Source: Aquificaceae bacterium (lineage in GTDB: Bacteria > Aquificota > Aquificia > Aquificales > Aquificaceae). Taken from it: 25,292 nucleotides of DNA. Made by a program: the position numbers and the translations under genes. Positions 15,280 through 25,292 of the stretch are shown here, in pieces. The notes under the pieces were generated by a model. That model searched no databases. It saw only the letters and a list, made by a program, of their open reading frames with translations, and was not told the origin of the DNA. The stretch lies in contig WFYM01000018.1 of assembly GCA_015490115.1 (NCBI GenBank), forward strand, positions 1 through 25,292, read 5' to 3'. Numbering within the stretch: position 1 is the stretch's first letter; each line of letters begins with the position of its first letter.

Positions 15280-16129
15280 CCTTTAAAGAAAAGATAAAGA
15301 GTTGGTGGGCTACGAGGAAGAGGGCTATGAGGTAGTAGACCTGAAGGTGGGTCCTGCAGAGCTTCAGCGTCCCGAAGAAGGCGCAGAGAAAGAGTATAGG
15401 GATGAAAGCTGTGTTCAAAAGGTTTAGAATCCTCTCCTTGGCTATCCTCTTCTTTCTCAGCTGAGCTGAGAACCTCTCTTCAGTATCGAGTCTGTAAGTG
15501 TCGAAGCTCATGAGGAAATACTTTCCCCTCTCCTTGGTAACGAGGTAGCCCTTCCTGAAGAAGAACCTCCCCTCACCCTCGTAGACAGCCCTTTCCGCCA
15601 CGACAACGGAGTCCCTGTATTTCAAAAACACACCCTTTAGAGTGCTTCCCTCCCTCTCCCTCACGTAGACCACCATACCACCCGCCTCGAGGAAGGTCTT
15701 TTCGGGCAAGTTCTCAAAGAGCCTGTCCTTATACTTGATCAGGAGGCTCCTCGTTGCAAAGGACACCTGCTCCTCGAACAGCAAAAAGGAGAAGAAAAAG
15801 CTCAGCACCAAAAACACACCCACAGGCATGGAAAAGAGGGCAAGGACCTTATAGGGAGATATGTGGAAAGATTCCATAACTTGGAGGAGCTTCTTCTCTT
15901 TTAGGTCGTGGAGGACGAGGGCGACAGCTACGAGTATCCCGTCGGGTATGAAGAAGAAGCTGTAGTAGACAAACCAGCTCAGGAAAAAAGGGAAGGAACT
16001 GGATATTGGAAGACCGAGTATTATGAAGCTCAGCCTGTAGACCTGAACCACTAAGACTATGAGGGAGAGGAGGAGGGCTGTGAAGTAGGTGATCTTCGTA
16101 ACCCTCCAGAATATAAAGCCCCTCAGCAT
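15269..16129 (-). CDS. LptF/LptG-type permease (YjgP/YjgQ family)
   Basis: Inner-membrane subunit of the lipopolysaccharide export ABC transporter, which extracts LPS from the inner membrane. It has 286 residues with three hydrophobic segments (about 14-36, 45-80, 96-122), a shortened periplasmic beta-rich part (about 125-225) and a second helical group (about 235-285). Family LptF/G proteins are usually 350-390 residues, so this is a short member. The start is set at ATG 16129, since the further upstream reading adds 31 basic residues with no family support and runs across the divergent promoter into purD. TATAAC lies 7 nt upstream. Which of LptF or LptG it represents is not decidable here. 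Confidence 0.78.
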   Translation of the reverse strand: MLRGFIFWRVTKITYFTALLLSLIVLVVQVYRLSFIILGLPISSSFPFFLSWFVYYSFFFIPDGILVAVALVLHDLKEKKLLQVMESFHISPYKVLALFSMPVGVFLVLSFFFSFLLFEEQVSFATRSLLIKYKDRLFENLPEKTFLEAGGMVVYVREREGSTLKGVFLKYRDSVVVAERAVYEGEGRFFFRKGYLVTKERGKYFLMSFDTYRLDTEERFSAQLRKKRIAKERILNLLNTAFIPILFLCAFFGTLKLCRTHLQVYYLIALFLVAHQLFIFSLKVTL

Positions 16130-16138
16130 ACTCTTAGT

Positions 16139-18484
<2,346 letters not shown>

Positions 18485-18503
18485 TCTGTTAACGGGAGAC
18501 TAA

Positions 18504-18509
18504 TATAAT
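18504..18509 (+). promoter_or_regulatory. -10 TATAAT at -12 to -7 of the 18516 gene
   Basis: A perfect TATAAT preceded by ACTAA, the same ACTAATATAAT string found again before the gene at 18890. It ends 6 nt before ATG 18516. No Shine-Dalgarno site is present. Confidence 0.5.
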
Positions 18510-18515
18510 TAAAGC

Positions 18516-18875
18516 ATGAGAATTTTAGCCCTCGCATTCCTTCTTTTCTCGCTCGCCCTCTCTCAGGACCTGAAGGAGGAGATCCTGAGGCTCATAGACG
18601 AGGTAAAGAGGACTCCTCCTGAAGAAAGATACAAGGTGATGAACGAGCTAAAACTCAGGCTAAGGGAACTCAGCAGGGAGGAGAGGGAGGAGATGATAAG
18701 GAGGGTTTACGAGGAGCTAACTGAGAGGAGAGAGATGGAGGAGAGGTTCGAGGAGATGGAGCGTATGGAAGGTCCTGAGGAGATGGAACACGGCATGGAG
18801 GAGATGATGGAAAAGGCTGAGGAGATGGAGGAGAGGGAAGAGAGAGAACACGGGAGGGAACACGGAAAACACTAA
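18516..18875 (+). CDS. Small exported Glu/Met/His-rich protein, function unknown
   Basis: A 119-residue protein with a clear signal peptide (residues 1-16, ending ALS before Gln). The mature part is almost wholly helical and charged: residues 18-75 are Arg/Glu-rich, and 76-119 are dominated by Glu and Met with a His-ending tail (EREHGREHGKH). Met and His clusters next to many acidic groups suggest possible periplasmic metal binding or a chaperone-like role; this is inference from composition only. I do not recognise a family. The gene starts with a leaderless-type promoter and is followed 14 bp later by an outer-membrane protein and a two-component system. Confidence 0.75.
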   Translation: MRILALAFLLFSLALSQDLKEEILRLIDEVKRTPPEERYKVMNELKLRLRELSREEREEMIRRVYEELTERREMEERFEEMERMEGPEEMEHGMEEMMEKAEEMEEREEREHGREHGKH

Positions 18876-18881
18876 TATAAT
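18876..18881 (+). promoter_or_regulatory. -10 TATAAT, 8 nt before the 18890 gene
   Basis: A perfect TATAAT within ACTAATATAAT, overlapping the sequence just after the TAA of the upstream gene and ending 8 nt before ATG 18890. The context duplicates that of the promoter at 18504. Confidence 0.45.
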
Positions 18882-18889
18882 AGACCTCC

Positions 18890-19639
18890 ATGAAAACCAG
18901 AGTTTACCTCCTGTCTTTGCTCCTCTTTAGTCTTTCCTTCGCCTTCAAGGACTCGGACCTCGACGGCGTAGAAGACAGTAAAGACAAATGTCCCGGGACA
19001 CCTATACTCGTCCTCGTCGACAAATACGGGTGTCCCATAGAGAGACCTGAGGGGAGGTTCTACCTCAGGGTGGGTGCGAGCTTTTTGTCCAACGGTCCGG
19101 AGACGAGGACAGCCCTCCTCACCTCCTTAGCTTACTACTACAGCAAATTTTACATTTCCTTCACGACGAGATACTACGTCTACAGCAAACTATACGGAGA
19201 GGGTCCGGGGGACTCTACAGTCTACGGTAGCTACAGGTTTTCGGTCGGTAACCTCTTCGTCATACCGGGTTTGAGGGTGAGGCTCCCGACGGGAGAGGAA
19301 CCCTTCACAGCCGGGGATCTCCACCTCACACCCTCGGTAATTCTCGACCTCCTTTTGGGGAGGCTCGATCTTTTCCTTTACGGGGGGTATACCTTGAGGG
19401 AGGGGAGGGACCTCCTTTCCGTCTCCGTAGGCTCAGGATACGACTTTACGGAAAACCTTTACGTTAGCCTCTCCTACGACACAACGAGTTCCCCCTCCGG
19501 AGGGAACCTGAGCTACGTCTCCGCATTTTTACTTTTTGACCTCACGAGGAGGGTTTACGCTACCTTCGGCTACAGTTACGGTCTTGAGGAGAGGGCTGTC
19601 GATCAGAGGGCTACCTTCAGGATAGGGATCAGGTTCTAA
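18890..19639 (+). CDS. Outer-membrane beta-barrel protein with thrombospondin type 3-like calcium motif
   Basis: A 249-residue protein with a signal peptide (residues 1-18), then one thrombospondin type 3-like repeat (about 20-40: DSDLDGVEDSKDKCPGTP) of the sort that binds calcium in OmpA-type proteins, with a second Cys nearby. From about residue 55 to the end there are alternating amphipathic strands rich in Tyr/Phe, ending in FRIGIRF, a C-terminal Phe as used by the BAM insertion machinery. This indicates a barrel of perhaps 10-12 strands; its substrate is unknown. The TATAAT lies 8 nt upstream. It stands 10 bp before a response regulator, so it may be a target or an input of that system. 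Confidence 0.8.
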   Translation: MKTRVYLLSLLLFSLSFAFKDSDLDGVEDSKDKCPGTPILVLVDKYGCPIERPEGRFYLRVGASFLSNGPETRTALLTSLAYYYSKFYISFTTRYYVYSKLYGEGPGDSTVYGSYRFSVGNLFVIPGLRVRLPTGEEPFTAGDLHLTPSVILDLLLGRLDLFLYGGYTLREGRDLLSVSVGSGYDFTENLYVSLSYDTTSSPSGGNLSYVSAFLLFDLTRRVYATFGYSYGLEERAVDQRATFRIGIRF

Positions 19640-19649
19640 ATTAAATAGG

Positions 19650-20276
19650 ATGGGGTTCAAGATACTTCTCGTAGAGGACGACAGGATACTCGCCGAGAGC
19701 CTGAAGTCATACCTCGAGTCGGAAGGATTCGAGGTGACGGTAGCCACCTCTTACTCGGAGGCGATCGACAAAATGGAAAGGAAAGGATACGACATGTACG
19801 TCCTCGACGTAAACTTGGGAGACGGGGACGGCATAGAGCTTATAAGGGACCTGAGGGAGATGAGGGACGATACACCAACGCTCTTTATAAGCGCATTGAC
19901 AGACGTCGGAAACATAGAGAGGGGCTTTTCCGTGGGTGCGGAGGACTACATAAAGAAGCCCTTCGACCCTGAAGAGCTTGTTGTCAGGATAAAGGCGAGG
20001 CTAAGGAAAAAAGAAGAAGAGCTGAGATACGGGGACGTAGTCTACAGGGACGGGAGGTTCTTCAAAGGGGAGGAGGAGATAGAACTCGGTGAGGTCCAAA
20101 GGAGCATACTCCTCAAGCTCCTCAGGAACAGGGGAAGGGTGGTGACCCACGAGGAGCTTTACGACCTGATGGTGAACCCTTCCCCTGTAGCCCTCAGGGT
20201 CACCATGAACAAGCTCAGAAAAAAGACGGGTCTCAACATAAGACCCGTGAGGGGGGTCGGTTACGTCCTTGATTAA
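19650..20276 (+). CDS. Response regulator, OmpR/PhoB type
   Basis: A 208-residue DNA-binding regulator. The receiver domain (1-118) has acidic residues in LVEDDR, phospho-acceptor Asp53 (YVLDVNL), a Ser in the FISA switch position and Lys103 before Pro. A winged-helix domain (about 125-208) shows LGEVQRSILLKLLRNRGRVVTHEELYD and ends RPVRGVGYVLD, the OmpR-type wing. It binds DNA when phosphorylated, presumably by the kinase whose TTG start overlaps its stop. Initiation is 10 bp after the barrel gene and only a weak TAGGATGG context is present, so it is probably cotranscribed. Confidence 0.94.
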   Translation: MGFKILLVEDDRILAESLKSYLESEGFEVTVATSYSEAIDKMERKGYDMYVLDVNLGDGDGIELIRDLREMRDDTPTLFISALTDVGNIERGFSVGAEDYIKKPFDPEELVVRIKARLRKKEEELRYGDVVYRDGRFFKGEEEIELGEVQRSILLKLLRNRGRVVTHEELYDLMVNPSPVALRVTMNKLRKKTGLNIRPVRGVGYVLD

Positions 20277-21321
20277 GGACTTGCTTCCCAAGACCTCCTA
20301 CGAGAGGGAGTCCCTTCTGAAGGGTTTTCTCCTCTTCTTTCTCACCGTGGAGGTCTTGCTCGGAGCCGTATCCCTCCTAATCTTCAGGATAGAGACCATA
20401 AACCTGAAGAACAGGATATACCTCGAACTCAAGAACTTCAGCTACACCTTCGAAGGTGAGAGGTTCAAGATAGAGGTGGTTCCCTTAAAGGAAGGTGATA
20501 AGTTCTACGAACTCTTCGAGGAGGAGAAGGGACTTTCCATACTCGTTCCCGTTCCCGGAACGAAGAAGGACGCCCTCAAGATCTACTACCCTTCGGAGAG
20601 CTACAAAAGGGACTTGAGGGGAGTTGCCCTGAAGACCCTCGGTATATTCTTGGCTTCCTCTTTCGTCTCCGCCCTCCTCTCGCTGATATTCTCCCTCTAC
20701 TCCATAAACCCCCTCAGGAAGGCTCTTATTATGATAGAGGAGGTAACGAGGGACATAGTCCACGACCTTAACACACCCCTCATGAGCCTTATGGTAAACC
20801 TGAAGCTGATAGGGAAAAAATACAGCGGTGAAGAGGTAAAAAGGTCGATGGCAGCCCTCAATCAAATAGTTTCCCTTCAGGAGAACCTGAGACCCCTTCT
20901 TACTAAGGTTGAGCTGAAGCTCGAGGAGATCGATCTCAAAGATACGCTCCTCGATGTCCTCGAAAACTTCAAAAGCTTATACCCGGAGATAGAGGTGAGC
21001 GTAGAAGCGGAAAAGGTGAAAGTAAAGGCTGACAGGAACGCTTGGAGGAGGATAGTGGAGAACTTAATAAGCAACGCCTTCAAGCACAACGTAAGGAACG
21101 GGTGGGTGAGGGTGAAGCTGAAAGGAAAGACCTTCTTGGTCGAGAACTCCTCAAAGCCCCTCAAGAACCCCTCCAAGGTCTTCGAGAGATACTACAGGGA
21201 GTCCCAGAGGGGGCTTGGACTCGGTCTTTCCATAGTGAAGAAGCTCTCCGAGGAGATGGGCTGGAAAGTAGAACACAGCTACAAGGAGGGTGTCTTTTCC
21301 ATAAAGGTAACGCTAAGGTAA
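20269..21321 (+). CDS. Membrane sensor histidine kinase
   Basis: A 350-residue kinase. Membrane segments lie at about 18-40 and 122-145, enclosing a small periplasmic sensor of about 80 residues. Next come the dimerisation helix with His165 (DIVHDLNTPL) and an ATPase domain with N box ENLISNAFKHN and G2 box GLGLGLSIVKK. The G1 box is degenerate (VENSS in place of D.G.G) and the F box is short, as in some compact kinases, so activity is likely but not certain. The TTG start at 20269 overlaps the regulator stop by 8 bp. Pairing with the upstream regulator is clear; the signal is unknown, perhaps an envelope or metal condition given the neighbours. Confidence 0.92.
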   Translation: MIKDLLPKTSYERESLLKGFLLFFLTVEVLLGAVSLLIFRIETINLKNRIYLELKNFSYTFEGERFKIEVVPLKEGDKFYELFEEEKGLSILVPVPGTKKDALKIYYPSESYKRDLRGVALKTLGIFLASSFVSALLSLIFSLYSINPLRKALIMIEEVTRDIVHDLNTPLMSLMVNLKLIGKKYSGEEVKRSMAALNQIVSLQENLRPLLTKVELKLEEIDLKDTLLDVLENFKSLYPEIEVSVEAEKVKVKADRNAWRRIVENLISNAFKHNVRNGWVRVKLKGKTFLVENSSKPLKNPSKVFERYYRESQRGLGLGLSIVKKLSEEMGWKVEHSYKEGVFSIKVTLR

Positions 21322-21361
21322 CGCGAAGACACTAACTTTACACCGGAAGGAGGTAAAGGAG

Positions 21362-22387
21362 ATGAAAGGGAAGCTGACAATTCTCGGAGCCGTCTTAGGT
21401 GCTGGACTTTTCGCTTACAACTGCGGAGGAGGAGAAACTTCGAGCGGAACGGTATCTTTGTATCTTACCGATGACCCCCTCGACGGTGCCAAAAAGGTGG
21501 AGGTGGGTATAAAGGAGATAAGGCTCGAACACACGGGAACGGGAACGGGCTGCACGGTCTTTTCTCCCGACCAGACCTACCGGGTTGACCTTACTGACCT
21601 TGCGACCACCCTCAGGCTCCTCGACGTGACGAACTGTCCAGCCCAGCCCTACAACAGACTCGTCGTCGTAATGGAGAAGTTCCCCGTAAACGTTATAGAC
21701 CAAACTGGACAAGAATATCAGTGTTCGCTCATCTCATACAACGAGGAGGGTGACCCGAGAAAACCGAACAGAACGTATTGTCCCGATACGGGAAACGAGT
21801 GCTATCTTTACGTTTCGGGGGCTGTCAACGTAATAGCGAACGCGAACACGGACGTAGCCCTCGACTTTAGCCTGAAGGATTCGGAGATAGATCTCAGGCA
21901 AGATCCTTGCACCGTAGCCTTCAAAGTCTACCCCCTCCACGCCATGGGCATGTGGGAACACATGGAGAGGGAAGGGGACGAGTTCGAGATAGAGGGGTAT
22001 ATAACAAGGCTGGATGAAAACACATTCGAACTCTCCGTAAACGGCATGACCTTCACCGTTGATTACTCCCTTGCGACCGATGTGAGTGTTGATGCCCTCC
22101 AGCTTGCCTCAGACCACAATCTAAAGGTCGAAGTCGAGTGTTCCTCCTTTGACATTAGCACGGCGACGTGTGTCGCTAAGGAGATAGAGGTGAAGGCGAG
22201 GGGAGAAGTTGTGGGAGGAGATTGCAACCTCGGTCTTACGGTCAGGTTAGAAGACGGTCATGAAATTACAGTTAACCCTCCTATGGAGTGCGAAGGCTCT
22301 ATAACAAACAGTAGCATGGTAGAAGCTGAGATAGTGAGCTGTTCTGGGACAACCTGCACCGCCCACGAAGTCGAACTCGTCTTCTGA
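21362..22387 (+). CDS. Exported DUF4382-type protein
   Basis: A 341-residue protein with an N-terminal export signal (residues 1-20) ending FAYNCGGGE. The Cys21 followed by Gly suggests a lipoprotein, but Asn at -1 is not a canonical lipobox residue. Residues about 30-190 resemble DUF4382 (GTVSLYLTDDPLDGAKKVEVGIKEIRL), and about 200-341 contains two DUF5666-like beta repeats (EIEGYITRLDENTFELSVNG...; LGLTVRLEDGHEITV). It is Cys-rich for an exported protein. The start has a strong Shine-Dalgarno site (GGAAGGAGGT, about 9-12 nt spacer), 40 bp after the kinase stop, so it may be the last gene of the sensor operon. Function is unknown. Confidence 0.72.
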   Translation: MKGKLTILGAVLGAGLFAYNCGGGETSSGTVSLYLTDDPLDGAKKVEVGIKEIRLEHTGTGTGCTVFSPDQTYRVDLTDLATTLRLLDVTNCPAQPYNRLVVVMEKFPVNVIDQTGQEYQCSLISYNEEGDPRKPNRTYCPDTGNECYLYVSGAVNVIANANTDVALDFSLKDSEIDLRQDPCTVAFKVYPLHAMGMWEHMEREGDEFEIEGYITRLDENTFELSVNGMTFTVDYSLATDVSVDALQLASDHNLKVEVECSSFDISTATCVAKEIEVKARGEVVGGDCNLGLTVRLEDGHEITVNPPMECEGSITNSSMVEAEIVSCSGTTCTAHEVELVF

Positions 22388-22416
22388 CCCCGCGTACCCC
22401 CTCCCTCTTCCCTTTT

Positions 22417-22422
22417 TATAAT
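22417..22422 (+). promoter_or_regulatory. -10 TATAAT at -12 to -7 of the JAMM gene
   Basis: A perfect TATAAT in a pyrimidine-rich 41-bp spacer, ending 6 nt before ATG 22429. No Shine-Dalgarno site is present between it and the ATG (only C and T), which makes a leaderless start the simplest reading. Confidence 0.5.
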
Positions 22423-22428
22423 CTTTTT

Positions 22429-22842
22429 ATGCTCAGGATAAGGAGGAGGGCGCTCGAGAAGATATTGGCTCAGGCGGAGAGGGACTACCCTTACGAGACG
22501 TGCGGTCTTTTGCTCGGCAAGATACAGGGTGACGTGAGGACAGCCTTCGGAGCCTACGAGACACCGAACGTGAACAAGGAAAGGAAGAGGGACAGATACG
22601 AGATAGACCCGAAGGACTACATGAGGGCGGAGGAAAAGGCAAAAGAGTTCGGTCTCGAAATAGTCGGCGTCTACCACTCACACCCCGACCACCCGGACAG
22701 ACCCTCCAAGTTCGACGAGGAAAGAGCTTTTGAAGGCTTCTCCTACGTGATCGTGTCCGTGAAGGAAGGGAGGGTAGTTTCTTACAGGAGCTGGGAGCTT
22801 GTCGACGGAAAGTTCAGGGAGGAGGTGGTGGAGGTCTTCTGA
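22429..22842 (+). CDS. JAMM/M67 family metallopeptidase (Mov34/MPN-like)
   Basis: A 137-residue zinc protease. The JAMM signature is complete: Glu23 in ETCGLLLG, then His83-Ser-His85-Pro and P92-S93 to Asp96 (HSHPDHPDRPS...D). Prokaryotic members remove residues from the C-terminus of ubiquitin-like sulfur carriers (ThiS/MoaD/CysO type) or cleave short peptides; no carrier or E1-like gene is adjacent, so the substrate is unknown. The uracil-DNA glycosylase follows after 1 bp, with its Shine-Dalgarno GGAGG inside the end of this gene, so the two are translationally coupled. Confidence 0.92.
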   Translation: MLRIRRRALEKILAQAERDYPYETCGLLLGKIQGDVRTAFGAYETPNVNKERKRDRYEIDPKDYMRAEEKAKEFGLEIVGVYHSHPDHPDRPSKFDEERAFEGFSYVIVSVKEGRVVSYRSWELVDGKFREEVVEVF

Positions 22843-22843
22843 G

Positions 22844-23506
22844 GTGGGTATCGAAGAGACGCTAAAAGCCCTCGAGGAGATAGGCTTTGGTGAGGTTTAT
22901 ATCACCGAAGGAGCTGTCGGGAGAAAGAAGGTTGAGGTGAAGGACAAGAAGAGGCTTCTCGAGGAACACTTTGCCTCTTTTAAGGACTGTGTGAAGTGTC
23001 CCCTTCACAGGAGCAGGTCTCAGGTGGTTTTCAGTGACGGGAGTCCCGAATCCCCCGTTGTCTTCGTGGGCGAAGCTCCCGGAGAGGAGGAGGACGCTCA
23101 AGGAAAGCCCTTCGTGGGCAGAGCCGGGAGATACCTGAACCAAAAGATCTCCGAAGTAATGGGCATGAAGAGGGAGGAGGTCTACATAACGAACGTGTGC
23201 AAGTGCAGACCTCCCGAGAACAGAAAGCCGACACCTCAGGAGATAAGGGCTTGCTTCCCTTACCTGAGGAAGGAGATAGAGATAGTAAAGCCGAAAGTTA
23301 TATGTTGTCTCGGCTCAACAGCGGGAGAGGGGATACTGGGAAAGACCATGTCCGTGACGAAGGTGAGGGGAAAGGTCTTCCCATACCCTTACGACCCTAA
23401 AATAAAGGTCTTCTTAACCTACCACCCCGCTTACATACTGAGGAACCCGAAGGCTGAAGGTGAGTTCGTAGAGGACCTGAAGAAACTGAAGGAACTCATA
23501 GGCTGA
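22844..23506 (+). CDS. Family 4 (4Fe-4S) uracil-DNA glycosylase
   Basis: Removes uracil from DNA to start base-excision repair. This family is typical of thermophiles, where cytosine deamination is fast. The 220-residue protein shows motif A GEAPGEEEDAQGKPFVGRAG (about residues 77-95), four cluster cysteines (C49, C52, C121, C137), and motif HPAYILRN with His194. I chose GTG 22844: it follows the JAMM stop by 1 bp and has GGAGG 9 nt upstream, whereas the ATG at 22799 would add residues lying inside the JAMM gene. The 3' end overlaps the convergent nurA-type gene by 11 bp. Confidence 0.95.
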   Translation: MGIEETLKALEEIGFGEVYITEGAVGRKKVEVKDKKRLLEEHFASFKDCVKCPLHRSRSQVVFSDGSPESPVVFVGEAPGEEEDAQGKPFVGRAGRYLNQKISEVMGMKREEVYITNVCKCRPPENRKPTPQEIRACFPYLRKEIEIVKPKVICCLGSTAGEGILGKTMSVTKVRGKVFPYPYDPKIKVFLTYHPAYILRNPKAEGEFVEDLKKLKELIG

Positions 23507-24482
23507 GCATTCTCTCCACTATAACCCTCCTTATTAGCGACTGGCTTCCGAGCCTGTGCCTTAATATGCTCTCGAGATACTTTATGGGTATCAGGTTCTG
23601 GGGCGCCCTTTTGTCCGTGAACTCCCTCGAGGCGAGCTTCGGGACGAGCCAAGCTGTTATGTCCGCTATCGCGGAAGCCCTCTTCACTCCGATCCCCGCG
23701 GGGACCTCGAGCCTCGCTATACCGCTCAGCCCCTCGTTCTCGCTTATCCTTACATACCAGGTGAGCTTGTCGAAGGTCTTTACACCTTCACCCTCTATGG
23801 TGGGCTGGGAGTGGACGAGGATGAGGGGTGTCCTCTGACCTACCTGAAGCTCCCTCAGTATCCACGTCTTTTCAGGGTATATGTATAAGCTCTTTTGCCT
23901 CTTTATGTATCCCACGAAGGGTAGGCTCTTTATCTTCGTCGTGTAGTGGACCGTTCCGTCCGTTATTATGAGGTCGGGTCTTTCCCTCCTGAATACCTCC
24001 TCCGCGACCTCCGCCTCGAGCCTGCTCATCACCGTATTCACGTGGGGCGATATCTCCCCTTCCGCTTTTTCTACCGAAAACTCGAGGGAGGTCTCACCGA
24101 GGTCGAACCTGAGCGACCTCTCACCGAGGTCGGTTCCCTTTTCAACGAAGAAATACCTTCTGACCTTTAAGCCCCTCAGAGCCTCCTCCACGGGGTTTTT
24201 TCTTCCGAGCTTCAGAACGAGGGAACCTACACCTATGGAGACGAAGGCTCCCTTGGACAGCGTCCCCTCCTCGCTCTCCAAGTATACGAGGTTTTCGGTC
24301 CTCCTCACCCCGTCTACGAAGGCGACCCTTATGTTCCCCGCGGGCTTCCCTTCTATGGGTCTCCAATCCTTCGTCTCCACTTCGAGGGAGCCTATCTCCT
24401 CGGACTCTTCGAGCTGAAGCTCGTCCACCTCAAGTATCTTCCAAGTGTCAAAAGAAAACCTATACCTTCCCAGCTTCGGCAT
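23496..24482 (-). CDS. nurA: NurA-domain nuclease
   Basis: A 328-residue protein of the NurA family, nucleases that work with the HerA translocase on DNA double-strand break ends. The catalytic acidic residues appear as FVDGVRR (D57) and [10 protein letters not shown] (D175), followed by [12 protein letters not shown] and LVHSQPT, a typical order. The C-terminus carries a final conserved-looking region (LKDxI-like [13 protein letters not shown]). No HerA gene is in the window, so the partner must lie elsewhere. ATG 24482 lies inside obg, overlapping it by 23 bp, with GAGGTGAGG as Shine-Dalgarno. It follows obg in the same operon. Confidence 0.88.
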   Translation of the reverse strand: MPKLGRYRFSFDTWKILEVDELQLEESEEIGSLEVETKDWRPIEGKPAGNIRVAFVDGVRRTENLVYLESEEGTLSKGAFVSIGVGSLVLKLGRKNPVEEALRGLKVRRYFFVEKGTDLGERSLRFDLGETSLEFSVEKAEGEISPHVNTVMSRLEAEVAEEVFRRERPDLIITDGTVHYTTKIKSLPFVGYIKRQKSLYIYPEKTWILRELQVGQRTPLILVHSQPTIEGEGVKTFDKLTWYVRISENEGLSGIARLEVPAGIGVKRASAIADITAWLVPKLASREFTDKRAPQNLIPIKYLESILRHRLGSQSLIRRVIVERMLSL

Positions 24483-25292
24483 GCCTCACCTCTTCGAGCT
24501 TTTTCCAGAGGACCTCTTTTAGCTCCTCCACACCCTCACCCGTGAGGGCGGAGACCCAGTAAAAATCGTAACCCATATCTCTGAAAGCTTCTTCGAGCTT
24601 CTTAAGGTAGCCCCTGTCCGAGAGTGAGTCCACCTTGTTCCCTACAACTATCTGGGGTTTCCTCGCAAGCTCTTGGCTGTAAAGCTCAAGCTCCCTGTTT
24701 ACTGTCCTGAAAGCTTCAATGGGGTCCCTCTCCCTGAAGTCGGAGACGTCTATGAGGTGAAGGAGCATGGTGGTTCTTTCTATGTGTCTTAGGAACTCGT
24801 GTCCGAGTCCCGCACCCCTGTGGGCGTCCTCAATAAGCCCCGGTATGTCGGCGAGGACTATCCTCCTCTCCTCGTCGAGTTCGAGGACGCCGAGGTTCGG
24901 GGTGATCGTAGTGAAGGGGTAGTTCGCTATCTTAGGTCTCGCCCTCGTGAGCTTGGAGAGGAGCGTTGACTTCCCCGCGTTCGGAAGACCTATAATCCCG
25001 ACGTCCGCTATGAGCTTAAGCTCCAAGATCAGCCACCTCTCCTCACCCTCCTCCCCCGGCTCCGCGTATCTCGGAGCCTGATCCGTCGGTGTGGCGAACC
25101 GGGCGTTTCCCCTTCCTCCCCTCCCACCCCTCGCAACGACGCACCTTTGACCTTCTTCTACGAGGTCGCATATCACCTCGCCTGTCTCAGCATCTTTTAC
25201 CACGGTCCCGAGCGGGACGTAGACTATCAGGTCCTCACCGTCCTTACCCTTTTGGTTCTTCCCCTTCCCATGTTCTCCGTTCTCAGCTATAA
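24460..25292 (-). CDS. obg: GTPase Obg (5' end outside window)
   Basis: Ribosome-associated GTPase that monitors late 50S subunit assembly. The part present covers the end of the glycine-rich OBG fold ([15 protein letters not shown], about 70 residues from the edge) and the full G domain: G1 GLPNAGKS, G2 TTITPN, G3 [23 protein letters not shown]4 NKVD and G5 SALTGEG. The frame is open to the right edge of the window, and the residues there (glycine/lysine-rich, then [12 protein letters not shown]) match the Obg N-domain, so the start lies beyond it. A C-terminal extension domain is lacking, as in short Obg forms. It overlaps nurA by 23 bp, so both are probably co-translated. Confidence 0.96.
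   Translation of the reverse strand, partial: IAENGEHGKGKNQKGKDGEDLIVYVPLGTVVKDAETGEVICDLVEEGQRCVVARGGRGGRGNARFATPTDQAPRYAEPGEEGEERWLILELKLIADVGIIGLPNAGKSTLLSKLTRARPKIANYPFTTITPNLGVLELDEERRIVLADIPGLIEDAHRGAGLGHEFLRHIERTTMLLHLIDVSDFRERDPIEAFRTVNRELELYSQELARKPQIVVGNKVDSLSDRGYLKKLEEAFRDMGYDFYWVSALTGEGVEELKEVLWKKLEEVRHAEAGKV

Noticed and set aside
22799..22843. ATG start at 22799 for the uracil-DNA glycosylase
   Set aside because: It would add 15 residues within the JAMM frame; GTG 22844 has a well-spaced GGAGG and matches the usual family length.

Overview
The window looks like chromosome of a thermophilic bacterium, most likely Aquificota or a close relative. This is inference from several points: arginine is written mainly AGG/AGA and isoleucine often ATA; proteins are rich in Glu/Lys/Arg; repair genes are of thermophile type (family-4 Fe-S uracil-DNA glycosylase, NurA nuclease); and biosynthetic genes such as hisF and purD stand alone instead of in pathway operons. 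Base composition is about 50-55% GC by hand count of sample lines, with AT-richer islands inside two pilus genes. Gene density is extreme: no intergenic gap exceeds about 50 bp, and no tRNA, rRNA, CRISPR array or insertion sequence was seen.

Layout. Positions 1-6139 hold an MSHA-like type IV pilus/secretion locus: the end of a secretin gene, a TPR protein with one membrane anchor, and a large prepilin with tandem Ig-like repeats, all on +, then on - an ExeA/MshM-type AAA ATPase and a repeat-built coiled-coil protein. Positions 6181-8633 are a + strand run: helical unknown, TauE/SafE permease, small CopD-like membrane protein, family-9 glycosyltransferase. Positions 8565-10096 hold a macro-domain protein and a small unknown (-) and hisF (+). 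Positions 10080-12110 (-) hold an L,D-transpeptidase followed by an OmpA-like envelope protein. Positions 12129-15279 (+) encode a PAS/GAF/GGDEF/EAL signalling protein and an MTH1187-type thiamine-binding protein. An LptF/G-type permease (-), purD (+) and an AI-2E-type permease (-) follow. Positions 18516-22387 (+) form an envelope-sensing cluster: small acidic exported protein, outer-membrane barrel with a calcium-type repeat, response regulator, histidine kinase, DUF4382-type exported protein. Positions 22429-23506 (+) carry a JAMM metalloprotease and a uracil-DNA glycosylase; 23496-25292 (-) carry obg (cut by the window edge) and nurA.

Two genome-scale signals stand out. First, eleven gene starts have a TATAAT-like hexamer ending only 6-8 nt before the start codon, the spacing expected if transcription begins at or within two nt of the start codon (leaderless mRNA). 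Other genes keep good Shine-Dalgarno sites or are translationally coupled. Second, five of the six convergent gene pairs overlap at their 3' ends by 11-69 bp, leaving no room for ordinary terminators.

The best candidate for something new is the pilus locus. The prepilin keeps a normal methylation signal but carries about 480 residues of Ig-like and Cys-containing sequence, with a drop in GC exactly at a Cys-Gly7-Ala-Cys linker. The secretin gene has its own AT-rich segment covering part of the pore domain. Together they suggest repeated recombination or diversification of the surface-exposed parts.
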